13,836 bases of DNA. It comes from JALOAT01 sp041677345 (lineage in GTDB: Bacteria > Pseudomonadota > Gammaproteobacteria > Thiohalomonadales > Thiohalomonadaceae). The stretch is taken from assembly GCA_041677345.1 (NCBI GenBank), contig JBAYQE010000071.1:1-13836 (forward strand). Direction: 5' to 3'. Below the pieces are notes generated by a model that did not search any database, was not told the DNA's origin, and worked only from the letters and a program-made list of their open reading frames with translations. The position numbers and the translations under genes are program-made. The number at the start of each line of letters is the position of its first letter. The stretch's first letter is position 1. This document shows positions 1-7,759 of the stretch, one piece after another.

Positions 1-763
1 CCTCGTCCAGCACCATCACCCCGGCATAAGTGGCAAGCACGGGTGCCGATAGCTGCACCACGGCGGCAGCGTAGGCGCTGAGTTTACGCACCGCGGCATA
101 CCACAGGGCATACCCCACGCCCGACGTGATGGCACCCGAGATCACGGCCAGCAGCGCGCCCGTGAGCGGCAGGTGTGGATCGCCGGCCAGCAACATGGGG
201 AACAGCAGCAGGATGCCCATGGGCGCCGCGCGCAGGAAGTTGTCGGCCGTCGCTGCGAGCGGGTCCGCGGCATCCTTGCCGCGCAGCGAATACACCCCCC
301 AGGCCACGCCAGCCCCACTCATGAGCAGTACGCCTTGCCAGGAAGGCGCCGTCAGGCCCGGTGACAAGAGATGGACGAGCCCGCCAAGGGCCAGGGCGAT
401 GCCCAGCCATTGCAACGGCCGCGGCCGTTCGCCACGGACGATACCCGTGCCGATCATGGTCGCCTGCACCGCACCGAACAGGATCAGCGCACCCATGCCC
501 GTGTCGAGGTGGAGATAGGCCAAGGAACAGGCGATGGCGTAGAGGAACAGCCAGGCAGCCGAGCCCCACCCGCCCGCCGGCGCACCGCCGCCACCGCGCC
601 GCATCCGCACCAACAACATCAGCGCCACGGCCCCGGACACCAGGCGCACCGCCGTGTAGCTGACGGGATCGATGGCATCCGCGCTGCCCAGGGCCATGCG
701 GCAGAGCAGGGAGTTGCCGGCAAAGGCCAGCATGGCGATAGCGGTCAGCAGGGCGACAGGCAT
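1..763 (-). CDS. DMT/EamA-family transporter, partial (C-terminus beyond window start)
   Basis: An open frame runs on the minus strand from ATG at 763 to the window edge without a stop, so at least 254 codons are present and the C-terminal end is missing. The translation is very hydrophobic: it starts MPVALLTAIAMLAFAGNSLL and has about eight or more membrane segments in two similar halves. Motifs such as GALILFGAVQATMIG and SGVGYALWYAAVRKLSA are typical of the second and fourth helices of EamA domains. This family exports small metabolites or amino acids across the inner membrane; the substrate cannot be told. It lies 54 nt downstream of the FAD enzyme on the same strand and could be co-transcribed. 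No good ribosome site precedes ATG 763, but the only in-frame extension is short and overlaps the neighbour. The last visible residues (AGVMVLDE) match the end region of the family, so only a few dozen residues are missing. Confidence 0.88.
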   Translation of the reverse strand, partial: MPVALLTAIAMLAFAGNSLLCRMALGSADAIDPVSYTAVRLVSGAVALMLLVRMRRGGGGAPAGGWGSAAWLFLYAIACSLAYLHLDTGMGALILFGAVQATMIGTGIVRGERPRPLQWLGIALALGGLVHLLSPGLTAPSWQGVLLMSGAGVAWGVYSLRGKDAADPLAATADNFLRAAPMGILLLFPMLLAGDPHLPLTGALLAVISGAITSGVGYALWYAAVRKLSAYAAAVVQLSAPVLATYAGVMVLDE

Positions 764-817
764 GGGAGGCGCGCAGCAGGGTGAGCCGGGTCTTGTAAAC
801 GACGCCCCCCCGGGACG

Positions 818-2245
818 TCAAGCCGGGGCGCGTCCGTGCCGCCCCAGCCAGCCGGCGATGCCGGTGGTTGCGGTGATGGGCTGAATCAGCGCACGCGGCC
901 TGCCCAGTTCGGCGCGGATCTGCTCCGCGGCCAGCCAGCCTGAACATACGGCGCTCTCCATGGAGGAGGGCAGGCGCGTGCCGGTCCAATCCCCGGAGAG
1001 GAACAGGCCCGGCAGTGCACTGCGGGTGCCGGGGCGCCTGCGTTCCATGCCCGGGTGCGGTGCCGTAATGCCCAGCGGGATACGGTGCACGCGTGCTTGC
1101 AGCAGGTGTGCGCGCCGTATGGCGGGGAGGAAGGCGGCGATCTCCTGCACGACCGCGTGCACGATGGCATCGTCCGGCATGCCCTGTGCGCGCGGGCTGT
1201 TGATGATGTTGCTGGCGATGAGCGACGCACCTCCCCGCAGGCCCGGGCGGATGTTGGCAAGGTCATAGGAGTCGTAGCTGAGACCGTCCTCGGACCACAG
1301 CCGGGCCCACATCTGTTCAGTGCCCAGGCGGCGGTCAAACCACAGATAGGTGCTCACGTAAGGCACAGGCAAGAAGTGGGGTAGGTCACGGCGCAGCCCC
1401 TCCAGTGCAGGCACGTCCTCGGGGAGCATGGGCAGCAGCTCGTGCGGGGTGACAGCACAGACGCAGTAGCGTGCCGCCAACCGGGTGCCGTCCCCGAGCA
1501 CGACCCCGATGGCGCGCCTGCCATCGTGCTCCAGCCGTTGTACCGGGCAATGGGTGATGATGCGCCCGCCTTCCTGTACCATGCGGCGTGCAGCCACGGG
1601 TGCGAACAAGGAACCAAGCCCGCGCGCGGGAAAGCCGAAGCGGAAGCCGTTGTCGCCCAGCAACTGCTTGAACACCCGCAGCAGTGCCCCGGCGGAACAG
1701 GACTCCAGCGGGACGTTCATGAAGGTCATGGCCGCGCTTCTCCAGAACCAGGCGATGAACTCCGGCGTCACACCCATGCGCGCCAGGAAGCGTGCGGCAG
1801 ATTCCGTATCCAGGCGGGCCACCTCGGCCTCGTTCATGCGCATGGCCAGCAGGACCACCGGTGTGTTCGATGCCAGGTCCTTCAGCCCCAGCCGGTGCAC
1901 GGTGAAGAGGTTAGGGAGTAGCGAGAGCGGGGCCGGCAGGGGATAACGCTTCATCACCAGCGGCGGCTGCTCGGCCAGCACGAGAAAGTTATCCGTGTGC
2001 CAGACCACCTCCCGCTCCGTACCGAGCATGCGCAACAGTGCCAGCATGTTGCGGTGCTCATTGGTGAGCACGTGAGGGCCCAGGTCAAGCTCGTCACCGC
2101 TGGCAGCATCCACCCAGCTGCGCGCCCGTCCGCCCAGCCAGGGCGATGCCTCCAGCAGGGTCAGGCGCAGCCCGCAATCCCACAGGCCGGCCGCGCAGGC
2201 CAGGCCGGCCAAGCCGCCGCCGACGATGATCACGTCGGTTTCCAT
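818..2245 (-). CDS. hpnE: FAD-dependent amine-oxidase-fold dehydroxylase/desaturase (HpnE-like)
   Basis: A 475-aa flavoprotein of the phytoene desaturase/amine oxidase fold. The start METDVIIVGGGLAG carries the Rossmann GxGxxG motif at residues 9-14, Glu32 (LLEAS) would bind the FAD ribose, and WLGGRARS at 36-43 is the usual second FAD contact. The C-terminal GDWTGTRLPSSMESA is the FAD motif common to HpnE and carotene desaturases. HpnE reduces hydroxysqualene to squalene in hopanoid synthesis; zeta-carotene-type desaturases are the main alternative. No other hpn or crt gene is in the window, so the symbol is tentative. An in-frame GTG at 2281 would add 12 residues before the dinucleotide fold. 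ATG 2245 is preferred because family members begin directly at this fold; neither start has a strong RBS. It is divergent from mrcB and followed by the DMT transporter. Confidence 0.8.
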   Translation of the reverse strand: METDVIIVGGGLAGLACAAGLWDCGLRLTLLEASPWLGGRARSWVDAASGDELDLGPHVLTNEHRNMLALLRMLGTEREVVWHTDNFLVLAEQPPLVMKRYPLPAPLSLLPNLFTVHRLGLKDLASNTPVVLLAMRMNEAEVARLDTESAARFLARMGVTPEFIAWFWRSAAMTFMNVPLESCSAGALLRVFKQLLGDNGFRFGFPARGLGSLFAPVAARRMVQEGGRIITHCPVQRLEHDGRRAIGVVLGDGTRLAARYCVCAVTPHELLPMLPEDVPALEGLRRDLPHFLPVPYVSTYLWFDRRLGTEQMWARLWSEDGLSYDSYDLANIRPGLRGGASLIASNIINSPRAQGMPDDAIVHAVVQEIAAFLPAIRRAHLLQARVHRIPLGITAPHPGMERRRPGTRSALPGLFLSGDWTGTRLPSSMESAVCSGWLAAEQIRAELGRPRALIQPITATTGIAGWLGRHGRAPA

Positions 2246-2341
2246 GCAGTGGATATAGCCTGCCACCGTGCGTAGGGTCACGGCAGGGAAGCGGGCGGTG
2301 GCGTAAAGTCACGCCGCGGACAGCTGCGTCCACGCAGTGTG

Positions 2342-2370
2342 TTTTCAACAAGCCAGGTCCTCTCTATGAT
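2342..2370 (+). promoter_or_regulatory. Putative sigma-70 promoter of mrcB
   Basis: TTTTCA (2342-2347), a 17-nt spacer and TATGAT (2365-2370) resemble -35 and -10 boxes. Transcription would start near 2377, just before the GAGGT ribosome site at 2379-2383. This arrangement would rule out ATG 2366 as start codon because it lies inside the -10 box. Consensus match only; the -35 box is weak. Confidence 0.4.
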
Positions 2371-2389
2371 GGGCGGCCGAGGTAACCCC

Positions 2390-4699
2390 GTGCCCCAGAA
2401 CTTCCGTATCCGCCCCCGTGCCATCGCCCTGGGCCTGCTTGCCGTGTTGCTGGCAGGACTGGCCGCACTTGCCATGTTCACCGTCGCACTCGACTTCAAG
2501 GTGCGCGAGGAATTCGATGGGCGGCGTTTCGCGCTGCCGGCACGGGTGTATGCCCGTCCGCTGGAACTGTTCGCCGGCGCACGCCTCAGTGCCGAGCGCT
2601 TTGCCGATGAACTGGCGCAGGTCGGCTACAAGGAAGGGCTGCAGGCGGACGAGCCCGGCCGATTCGAGCGTAGCGGTAACCGTTTCCGTGTGCTCACGCG
2701 TCCCATCGTTTTCTGGGACGGCCCACAGCCCTCGCTGGTACTGGACCTGAGCTTCAGGGACGGCAGCCTGACCCGCATCACCGACGCGGCGGATGGTAAG
2801 CCAGTGACCCTGGTGAGGCTTGATCCCGAATACATCGGCGGCATCTATCCGGCGCACAACGAAGACCGCGTGCTGGTGCGGCTCGACGAGGTCCCGCCCG
2901 ACCTGCTAAACGGCCTCATCGCCGTGGAGGACCGCAAGTACTACAGCCACGCGGGCATTGATCCGCGCGGCATGACCCGCGCACTGCTCAGCACGCTTTC
3001 AGGTGCAGGCGTACAAGGTGGCAGCACGCTCACACAGCAGTTGGTGAAGAACTTCTTCCTGACCCCCGAACGCACCCTCAAGCGCAAATTCACCGAGATC
3101 ATCATGGCGCTGCTGCTCGAGCGCCATTACGGCAAGGACGAGATCCTCGAGACCTACATCAATGAGATCTACCTGGGACAGGACAGGAACCGCGCCATCC
3201 ATGGCTTCGGACTCGCGGCCCAGTTTTACTTCGACAAGCGTCTGAAGGACCTCAGTCTGGCGGAAAGCGCGCTGCTGGTGGGGATGGTGAAGGGGCCGTC
3301 CTGGTACGACCCGCACCGCCATCCAGAACGCGCGCTGCAACGGCGCAACCTGGCCCTGCAGGCCATGCGCGATGAGGGTTACATCAGCGACGAGCAGTAT
3401 CTCAGGGCAAAGCTCGCCCCCCTGGGTGTGGTGGCGAAGCCGTCCATGGGCACCACACCCTATCCAGCGTTCCTGGACTTGGTGCGTCGGCAGCTGCTCC
3501 AGTATTACCGCGAGGACGACCTGCGTTCCGAGGGCCTGCAGATCTTCACCACCCTCGAACCACGGGCCCAGGCCGCGGCCGAAACGGCGCTCTCAACACG
3601 CCTGGCACAGTTGGAAAGGCGCATGGCACAGCCGCGAAACGGCACGGCAGAAGCGCACGGACTGGAGGGTGCCGTGGTAGTTGCCGACCCGCAGAGCGGC
3701 GAGATCAAGGCGCTGGTGGGCGGACGTGACCCGCGCTACCAAGGTTTCAACCGCGCCCTGGATGCACGCCGGCCGGTGGGCTCACTCATGAAGCCGGTGG
3801 TCTATTTCACCGCCCTCGCCAGTCCCGAGCATTTCACGCTCATCTCACCGCTGGATGACGGGCCGCTGGTGTCGCACGAACCCGGGCGTGCGGCCTGGGA
3901 GCCGAAAAACTACGATGGCACCACCCACGGTCTGGTGCCCCTACGCGCCGCACTGGCCCACTCCTACAACATCGCCACGGCACGGCTGGGTCTCACCATG
4001 GGCGTACAGGGCGTGCTCGACAACGCGCGGCGCATGGGCATCGAGCGGGATATGCCGCCCTATGCCGCGACCCTGTTGGGGGCCGTGGACCTCTCGCCCC
4101 TGGACGTGGCGCAGATGTACCAGACCTTTGCCAGCGGCGGCTTCCGTGCCCCGCTACGCGCCATCCGCGAGGTACTCACCGCCCAGGGCGAGCCGCTGCA
4201 GCACTATTCCCTTTCCGTGGAACAGGTACTCGACCCGGCACCCGTCTACCTGCTTACAGCGGCCCTGCAAGGGGCGGTGCGGGAAGGCACGGGGCAGGGC
4301 CTGTCGGCCTGGCTGCCGCCCGATATCAACGCCGCCGGCAAGACCGGCACCACCGATGACTGGCGCGATTCCTGGTTCGCGGGCTACACCGGGGACCGCG
4401 TGGCCGTGGTATGGGTCGGCCGAGACGACAACAGCCCCACGTCTTTCACCGGCGCGAGTGGCGCCATGACGGTGTGGGGCGAACTCATGTCCCGCCTGGA
4501 CCCCGAGCCGTTGCTTCCGCCGGTACCCGAGAACGTGGAGCGGGTGTGGATCGACCCCGACAGCGGCCTGCGCGCGGACGAGGCCTGCACGGGCGCCGTG
4601 GAGCTGCCCTTCATCACGGGCTCGGCCCCGGAGGAGTTCGCCCCCTGTGCACGCTCGGGCACGCGCCTGCGGAACTGGTTTCGCGGCCTGTTTCAGTGA
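2390..4699 (+). CDS. mrcB: Penicillin-binding protein 1B, bifunctional glycosyltransferase/transpeptidase
   Basis: Class A PBP that polymerises lipid II and cross-links peptidoglycan in the periplasm. Counting from GTG 2390 (769 aa): a short basic tail, one membrane helix around residues 9-31, a UB2H-like region rich in VYARPLELF, the GT51 domain with catalytic Glu180 in EDRKYYSH and the GGSTLTQQLVKN signature, then the transpeptidase with SxxK (Ser465, GSLMKP), SxN (Ser525, SYN) and KTG (Lys651, GKTGTTDDW). All catalytic motifs are intact and the length is normal for PBP1b. Start choice: GTG 2390 has GAGGT at 7-nt spacing; ATG 2366 or 2369 and GTG 2339 are in-frame alternatives but would sit in the putative promoter. 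The lipoprotein gene downstream is likely its activator. Function is certain; only the start is in doubt. Confidence 0.95.
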   Translation: MPQNFRIRPRAIALGLLAVLLAGLAALAMFTVALDFKVREEFDGRRFALPARVYARPLELFAGARLSAERFADELAQVGYKEGLQADEPGRFERSGNRFRVLTRPIVFWDGPQPSLVLDLSFRDGSLTRITDAADGKPVTLVRLDPEYIGGIYPAHNEDRVLVRLDEVPPDLLNGLIAVEDRKYYSHAGIDPRGMTRALLSTLSGAGVQGGSTLTQQLVKNFFLTPERTLKRKFTEIIMALLLERHYGKDEILETYINEIYLGQDRNRAIHGFGLAAQFYFDKRLKDLSLAESALLVGMVKGPSWYDPHRHPERALQRRNLALQAMRDEGYISDEQYLRAKLAPLGVVAKPSMGTTPYPAFLDLVRRQLLQYYREDDLRSEGLQIFTTLEPRAQAAAETALSTRLAQLERRMAQPRNGTAEAHGLEGAVVVADPQSGEIKALVGGRDPRYQGFNRALDARRPVGSLMKPVVYFTALASPEHFTLISPLDDGPLVSHEPGRAAWEPKNYDGTTHGLVPLRAALAHSYNIATARLGLTMGVQGVLDNARRMGIERDMPPYAATLLGAVDLSPLDVAQMYQTFASGGFRAPLRAIREVLTAQGEPLQHYSLSVEQVLDPAPVYLLTAALQGAVREGTGQGLSAWLPPDINAAGKTGTTDDWRDSWFAGYTGDRVAVVWVGRDDNSPTSFTGASGAMTVWGELMSRLDPEPLLPPVPENVERVWIDPDSGLRADEACTGAVELPFITGSAPEEFAPCARSGTRLRNWFRGLFQ

Positions 4700-4758
4700 C
4701 GCGGTAGAATGGCGCGCTTGCCCGCCATCACCCAAGCCGGAAGGAACGTCCTGAGCCC

Positions 4759-5181
4759 ATGAAAGACACGCCGTCCCTGCACATCGCCCTCCTGCTCACC
4801 GTCGCGCTGGCCTCCGGCTGCGCCACCGTGCGCGCGCCCGAACCGCCGACCTCCTCGCACAACACTGCCGTGCAGGTGCTGCTGGACACCGCTCACGCCG
4901 CCCTGGAAGACGGACGCTTCGCCTCAGCCACAGCGGCACTGGAACGGGCATTGCGCATCGAGCCGCGCAACCCGGTGCTGTGGCAGGAGCTGGCGCAGGC
5001 CCATCTGCGCGCGGGCAACCATGCCCAGGCGGAGAACTTCGCCGCCCGCTCCAATACCTGGGCCGGCGGCAACCGTGCGCTGCTGGCCTCCAACTGGCAG
5101 ATCATCGGCGAGGCGCGTGCCGCCCGTGGCAACGCTGCCGGCGCACGGCAGGCGCTGGAACGCGCCGAGCGATTCCGCTAG
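4759..5181 (+). CDS. lpoP: LpoP-like TPR outer-membrane lipoprotein, probable PBP1b activator
   Basis: A 140-aa lipoprotein. The signal peptide ends in the lipobox LASGC with acylated Cys21; residue 22 is Ala rather than Asp, so sorting to the outer membrane is expected. After a Pro/Ser linker, residues about 37-137 contain TPR-type helices, such as ALEDGRFASATAALERALRI, PRNPVLWQELAQAHLRAGN, and a final ARAARGNAAGARQALERAE. In Pseudomonas aeruginosa the TPR lipoprotein LpoP is encoded beside the PBP1b gene and stimulates it; this gene has the same position (59 nt after mrcB), size class and architecture, so the same role is inferred. AAGGA at 4741-4745 is a rather distant ribosome site (13 nt). 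A TAGAAT box at 4705-4710 could give it its own promoter. The alternative is a generic TPR lipoprotein. Confidence 0.82.
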   Translation: MKDTPSLHIALLLTVALASGCATVRAPEPPTSSHNTAVQVLLDTAHAALEDGRFASATAALERALRIEPRNPVLWQELAQAHLRAGNHAQAENFAARSNTWAGGNRALLASNWQIIGEARAARGNAAGARQALERAERFR

Positions 5182-5239
5182 CCACGGGCGCAGCAGCAAA
5201 ACCGCAATCCAGGTTCGGAGCTGTCCTTGGTTCCGCTGC

Positions 5240-6589
5240 TCAGCCCCCGGCGGGCGTGATGGCGAACACCCGTACCTCGCCCGGGATCAGGCGCAGGTTG
5301 CGCAGCGTACGGCCATCGAAGTCGGGATAAGGCGTGCCCGTACCATCCAGGGCGTACTCGGTGACGGTCGCCCCGGCGCGTGGCAGGCGCACATCGAGCA
5401 GCGGTGCCTCGGCCTTGTCCCACAGGAACAGCACCTGGATGCCGTCGGGCCGGATGAACGCGTGATGGTACAGTTCCCCGGGCCGACCCTCGGACACGCG
5501 TATCTGCACCGCACCGTCTGCGACACCAATTACGCCGGTGTCCATGAGGGCCACCAGGCGCTGCACGGTGTGGAAGGCCAGTTTCTTTTTCCGGTCCGGG
5601 TAGGTCAGACCCAGAAAATGGTTCTCGGGCTCGCCGATGACGTCGGCTGTGACGGGCCGGTCCCGGATTTCGTAAATTCCGATGTGCTCGATGCGCGGGT
5701 CCGCCGCGAAAGTGGCGATGGCCCGTGCCCACCAGTTCGCCTGATCGCGTTCAGTGGCACGACCGGGCGTGGTGGCGAAGCCGGTCTCGTTGATCCACAC
5801 CGGGCGGGTGCCACAATGCCGGTCTGCCGTAGCGAGAAATCGGCTGTGGAACGAACCCGCCGTCCCCAGATCCAGCCAGGTCTCCACCGCGGCCTCCGGC
5901 GGCCAGGTCTCGGGATAGGCGTGGAGCGGCAGTACATCGAAGCTGCCAGGTGTCTCGGTACACAGGGTCTCTATCCATTCCACGTCGGGGAAGGTGATAC
6001 CCCCCACCAACACGCGGCGTTGGTCGCCCGCACTGCGAATGACTGCACTGGCGCGGGAAAGCACACGGGCGTACTCCCGTGTGCTGCCGTCCCACCACAT
6101 GGGACTGTTCTGTTCGTTGTAGATCTCGAAAGACAGCAGGTTGCGGTGCCGATCCAGGGCGGCGGCCAAGGCACCCACGAAGCGTGTCCAGTCCTGCAGG
6201 CGCGCGGGTGGGTCGTTCCAGGGTGCCGAATCAGCACCACCAGGTGCCGCGGCCCAGGCTGGCGTGTAGCCGATATAAGGCCGCAGGCCGATGCCATGGT
6301 CGGAGGCCAGGGTGGCGAACCGGTGCAGCCAGTCGAAATCAAGCACGCCGCGTTCGGGCTCGTAGTCGTCCCAACCAAAACTCCCGCGCCAGGTCGTGAC
6401 GCCCAACTCCTGGAACAAGCGGAAGTCCGCTTCCACCTGCGTGAGATCCTCGCCCTTGTCGTAGTCCTCGAGGATGCTGAAACCGACGGGCTTGTGGACA
6501 ACGCCGTCCTGCGCACCTACTGAAAGGGACGCTGCGCAGACCGAAAACACGAGGACGGCGGCAATGCCCGGCGCGAATGATGTGCCCAT
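5240..6589 (-). CDS. Secreted clan GH-A glycoside hydrolase (GH39/GH5-like)
   Basis: A 449-aa exported protein. Residues 1-26 form a Sec signal peptide (cleavage likely after SVGA). The body is a TIM-barrel glycosidase: WRGSFGWDDYEPERG is the early barrel motif, EIYNEQN carries the acid/base Glu159 preceded by Asn, and VWINETGF carries the nucleophile Glu268 on a later strand. The Asn-Glu pair and the 109-residue gap fit retaining clan GH-A enzymes. The last ~90 residues look like a beta-sandwich domain (HHAFIRPDGIQVLFLWDK), as in GH39 xylosidases and PslG-type polysaccharide hydrolases. The substrate cannot be read. ATG 6589 is supported by GGAG six nt upstream. It stands alone, convergent with lpoP and 149 nt after the UspA gene; no exopolysaccharide genes are visible nearby. 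Confidence 0.83.
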   Translation of the reverse strand: MGTSFAPGIAAVLVFSVCAASLSVGAQDGVVHKPVGFSILEDYDKGEDLTQVEADFRLFQELGVTTWRGSFGWDDYEPERGVLDFDWLHRFATLASDHGIGLRPYIGYTPAWAAAPGGADSAPWNDPPARLQDWTRFVGALAAALDRHRNLLSFEIYNEQNSPMWWDGSTREYARVLSRASAVIRSAGDQRRVLVGGITFPDVEWIETLCTETPGSFDVLPLHAYPETWPPEAAVETWLDLGTAGSFHSRFLATADRHCGTRPVWINETGFATTPGRATERDQANWWARAIATFAADPRIEHIGIYEIRDRPVTADVIGEPENHFLGLTYPDRKKKLAFHTVQRLVALMDTGVIGVADGAVQIRVSEGRPGELYHHAFIRPDGIQVLFLWDKAEAPLLDVRLPRAGATVTEYALDGTGTPYPDFDGRTLRNLRLIPGEVRVFAITPAGG

Positions 6590-6667
6590 GATTGACTCCG
6601 CATGCCTTACTGAGCCGTCTTGTCAAGAACAGGAAACCGCCCAACACAGCCGCGCCGAGCCGAAGAG

Positions 6668-6693
6668 ACGGCACAGAACGTACCGGGTGCCGT
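6668..6693. repeat. Inverted repeat between the uspA-type gene and the glycosidase gene
   Basis: ACGGCAC (6668-6674) pairs with GTGCCGT (6687-6693) around a 12-nt loop, with a further three pairs (GAG/CTC) after a one-base bulge. It lies downstream of the minus-strand stress gene and could end or protect its transcript, but no U-tract follows on either strand. Confidence 0.3.
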
Positions 6694-6738
6694 TCTCCAT
6701 ATCCACGTAATCAGACCCTTTCATGAAGGCACCGACCA

Positions 6739-7194
6739 CTAGGCCGGGGCGGTCGCTTTTTCCGTACCACGCACCACCATCAGGTCACAGCGGGCCGTGC
6801 TCAGCAGGCCGCTTGCCGTGGAGCCGAGGCTGCCCAGCAATCCGTGGGGCAGGGACCCCAGAACGATCAAGTCCACGGCATGTTCTTCAGTGAACATCTG
6901 AATTTCATATCGCGCGGAACGATGCGAGACGATGACCACCTGGGCAGCATCAGGCCGGCCCAGCGCGGCCGCGAGATCCGCGACGCGATCACGCGCCACG
7001 GTCATGAGGTAGGACTTGGGGTCCTGATCCTCGCGCGCATCCATGGTCACGGGCAGATTTTCGGGAAAATGCTCGATGACGTGCAGCAATGTCAGACGTG
7101 CCTCATAGAGCCGGGCCAGTTCCACTGAACGGCTCGCTGCCTTGCGTGCCGCATCGGAGAAGTCGGTAGTGAGCAGGATGTGCTTGTAGGGCAT
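6739..7194 (-). CDS. Universal stress protein, UspA family
   Basis: A 151-aa single-domain cytoplasmic Usp protein. The first strand and helix MPYKHILLTTDFSDAARKA and the region LTLLHVIEHFPENLP are characteristic. The C-terminal VDLIVLGSLPHGLLGSLGST aligns with the end of the fold. The spacing between the first Gly and the final Gly-Ser is 11 residues, as in E. coli UspA, whereas ATP-binding members (MJ0577 type) have a longer G-2x-G-9x-G(S/T) loop. This suggests the non-ATP-binding UspA subgroup, though that is inferred from one motif. Such proteins support survival under starvation and other stress. It lies just beyond the terminator of the small gene upstream, so it needs its own promoter; none was recognised in 7195-7272. 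No strong RBS is visible. Confidence 0.9.
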   Translation of the reverse strand: MPYKHILLTTDFSDAARKAASRSVELARLYEARLTLLHVIEHFPENLPVTMDAREDQDPKSYLMTVARDRVADLAAALGRPDAAQVVIVSHRSARYEIQMFTEEHAVDLIVLGSLPHGLLGSLGSTASGLLSTARCDLMVVRGTEKATAPA

Positions 7195-7272
7195 GGCGGC
7201 GTCCGCGGCGGCAGGGCCGTTGTCGATGCGGATTGCACTGAAAGTCTAGACGGCGCGCCGTTACTGGCCCCC

Positions 7273-7304
7273 AAAAAGACGACGGCCGGTGTGCGCCGGC
7301 CGTC
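7273..7304 (-). terminator. Rho-independent terminator of the 56-aa small gene
   Basis: On the minus strand GACGGCCGG and CCGGCCGTC form a perfect 9-bp GC-rich stem (plus coordinates 7281-7289 and 7296-7304) with a 6-nt loop, followed after three bases by a run of five T (A-tract at 7273-7277). It starts 7 nt after the stop codon of the small gene. Confidence 0.88.
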
Positions 7305-7311
7305 AAGGTGG

Positions 7312-7482
7312 TTAGTTGGAGGCGTACCGTGGTCGCTCTCTTGCGTCGTCGTGTGTGTCGCTGTCCGGCGGGGAGGCCTGATGACGCTGCTCTGTGGAGA
7401 CGTCTTCCGGCGGCGGCCAGTCATCCAGTGAATCCAGGTAATCCGAGTAAGCGTGGGCAACTTCGACGGTATTGAACCTCAT
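7312..7482 (-). CDS. Small acidic protein, 56 aa, unknown function
   Basis: This short frame begins ATG AGG TTC at 7482 with GGAGG at ideal spacing (nine nt) and ends TAA at 7312-7314. Two further ATGs (7488, 7491) lie between the RBS and this start, but too close to the RBS to be preferred. The product is acidic (13 Asp/Glu against 5 Arg, no Lys), contains no Cys, no membrane segment and no signal peptide; an amphipathic start (FNTVEVAHAYSDYLDSLDDW) is followed by a Pro-rich, likely disordered tail. It is enclosed by a near-consensus promoter and a strong terminator, so it is an independent transcript of about 250 nt. I do not recognise the family. The transcript could also act as a small RNA. 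Its position upstream of a universal stress gene hints at a stress context only. Confidence 0.7.
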   Translation of the reverse strand: MRFNTVEVAHAYSDYLDSLDDWPPPEDVSTEQRHQASPPDSDTHDDARERPRYASN

Positions 7483-7527
7483 CGTCATCATCCTCCTCTG
7501 ACTCTTTGGATCTAAGACCCGAAATTC

Positions 7528-7555
7528 ACTATAGAGACCAGGGGAACTCTGTCAA
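7528..7555 (-). promoter_or_regulatory. Near-consensus sigma-70 promoter for the 56-aa small gene
   Basis: On the minus strand TTGACA (7555-7550, perfect -35), a 16-nt spacer and TATAGT (7533-7528, five of six -10 positions). Transcription would start near 7520, leaving a leader of about 40 nt before ATG 7482. It is the best promoter match in the window. Confidence 0.8.
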
Positions 7556-7680
7556 CGAATGAGCGCCGTTCATAACGGGTTCCTCAATTAGAGATCCTTA
7601 TGCTTTCTATTTGGGATGGCCGCCGAAACCTTCCTGCACAAGGACTTATGGTCACCATGTGTCCCAGTCCACATTTTTAT

Positions 7681-7707
7681 GCCGTCTCCGGTCGGAGTGT
7701 GCACGGC
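7681..7707 (+). other. Leader hairpin upstream of the propeller gene
   Basis: GCCGT (7681-7685) pairs with ACGGC (7703-7707) and encloses an inner stem CTCC/GGAG (7686-7689, 7694-7697) with a GGTC loop. It sits in the 5' untranslated stretch, 26 nt before the GGAGGT site. Could be a leader structure; the stem is short and chance is possible. No promoter could be assigned in 7556-7680. Confidence 0.3.
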
Positions 7708-7744
7708 GTGGAACTACGCTTGTATCAGACCCGGAGGTTCCGAC

Positions 7745-7759
7745 ATGGCCCATCGCTGA
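7745..7759 (+). CDS. Four-codon leader ORF (MAHR) coupled to the propeller gene
   Basis: GGAGGT at 7733-7738 lies six nt before ATG 7745, an ideal spacing. The frame reads Met-Ala-His-Arg and stops at TGA 7757-7759, whose last base is the A of ATG 7759, the propeller start (TGATG overlap). The propeller start itself has the same RBS 20 nt away, which is too far. Translation of the leader therefore probably delivers ribosomes to ATG 7759. It is a very short ORF, supported by geometry only. Confidence 0.4.
   Translation: MAHR

Noticed and set aside
5021..6523. 500-codon plus-strand open frame
   Set aside because: It is the antisense shadow of the glycosidase gene, is rich in Arg/Gly/Pro, has no RBS or domain, and overlaps two well-supported genes.
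6598..6626. TTGACA on the minus strand upstream of the glycosidase
   Set aside because: No -10 box at proper spacing, and transcription would begin at the ribosome site itself.
6731..6761. CGACC/GGTCG hairpin followed by CTTTTT on the plus strand
   Set aside because: It overlaps the 3' end of the minus-strand stress gene and there is no plus-strand gene upstream to terminate; the stem is only 5 bp.
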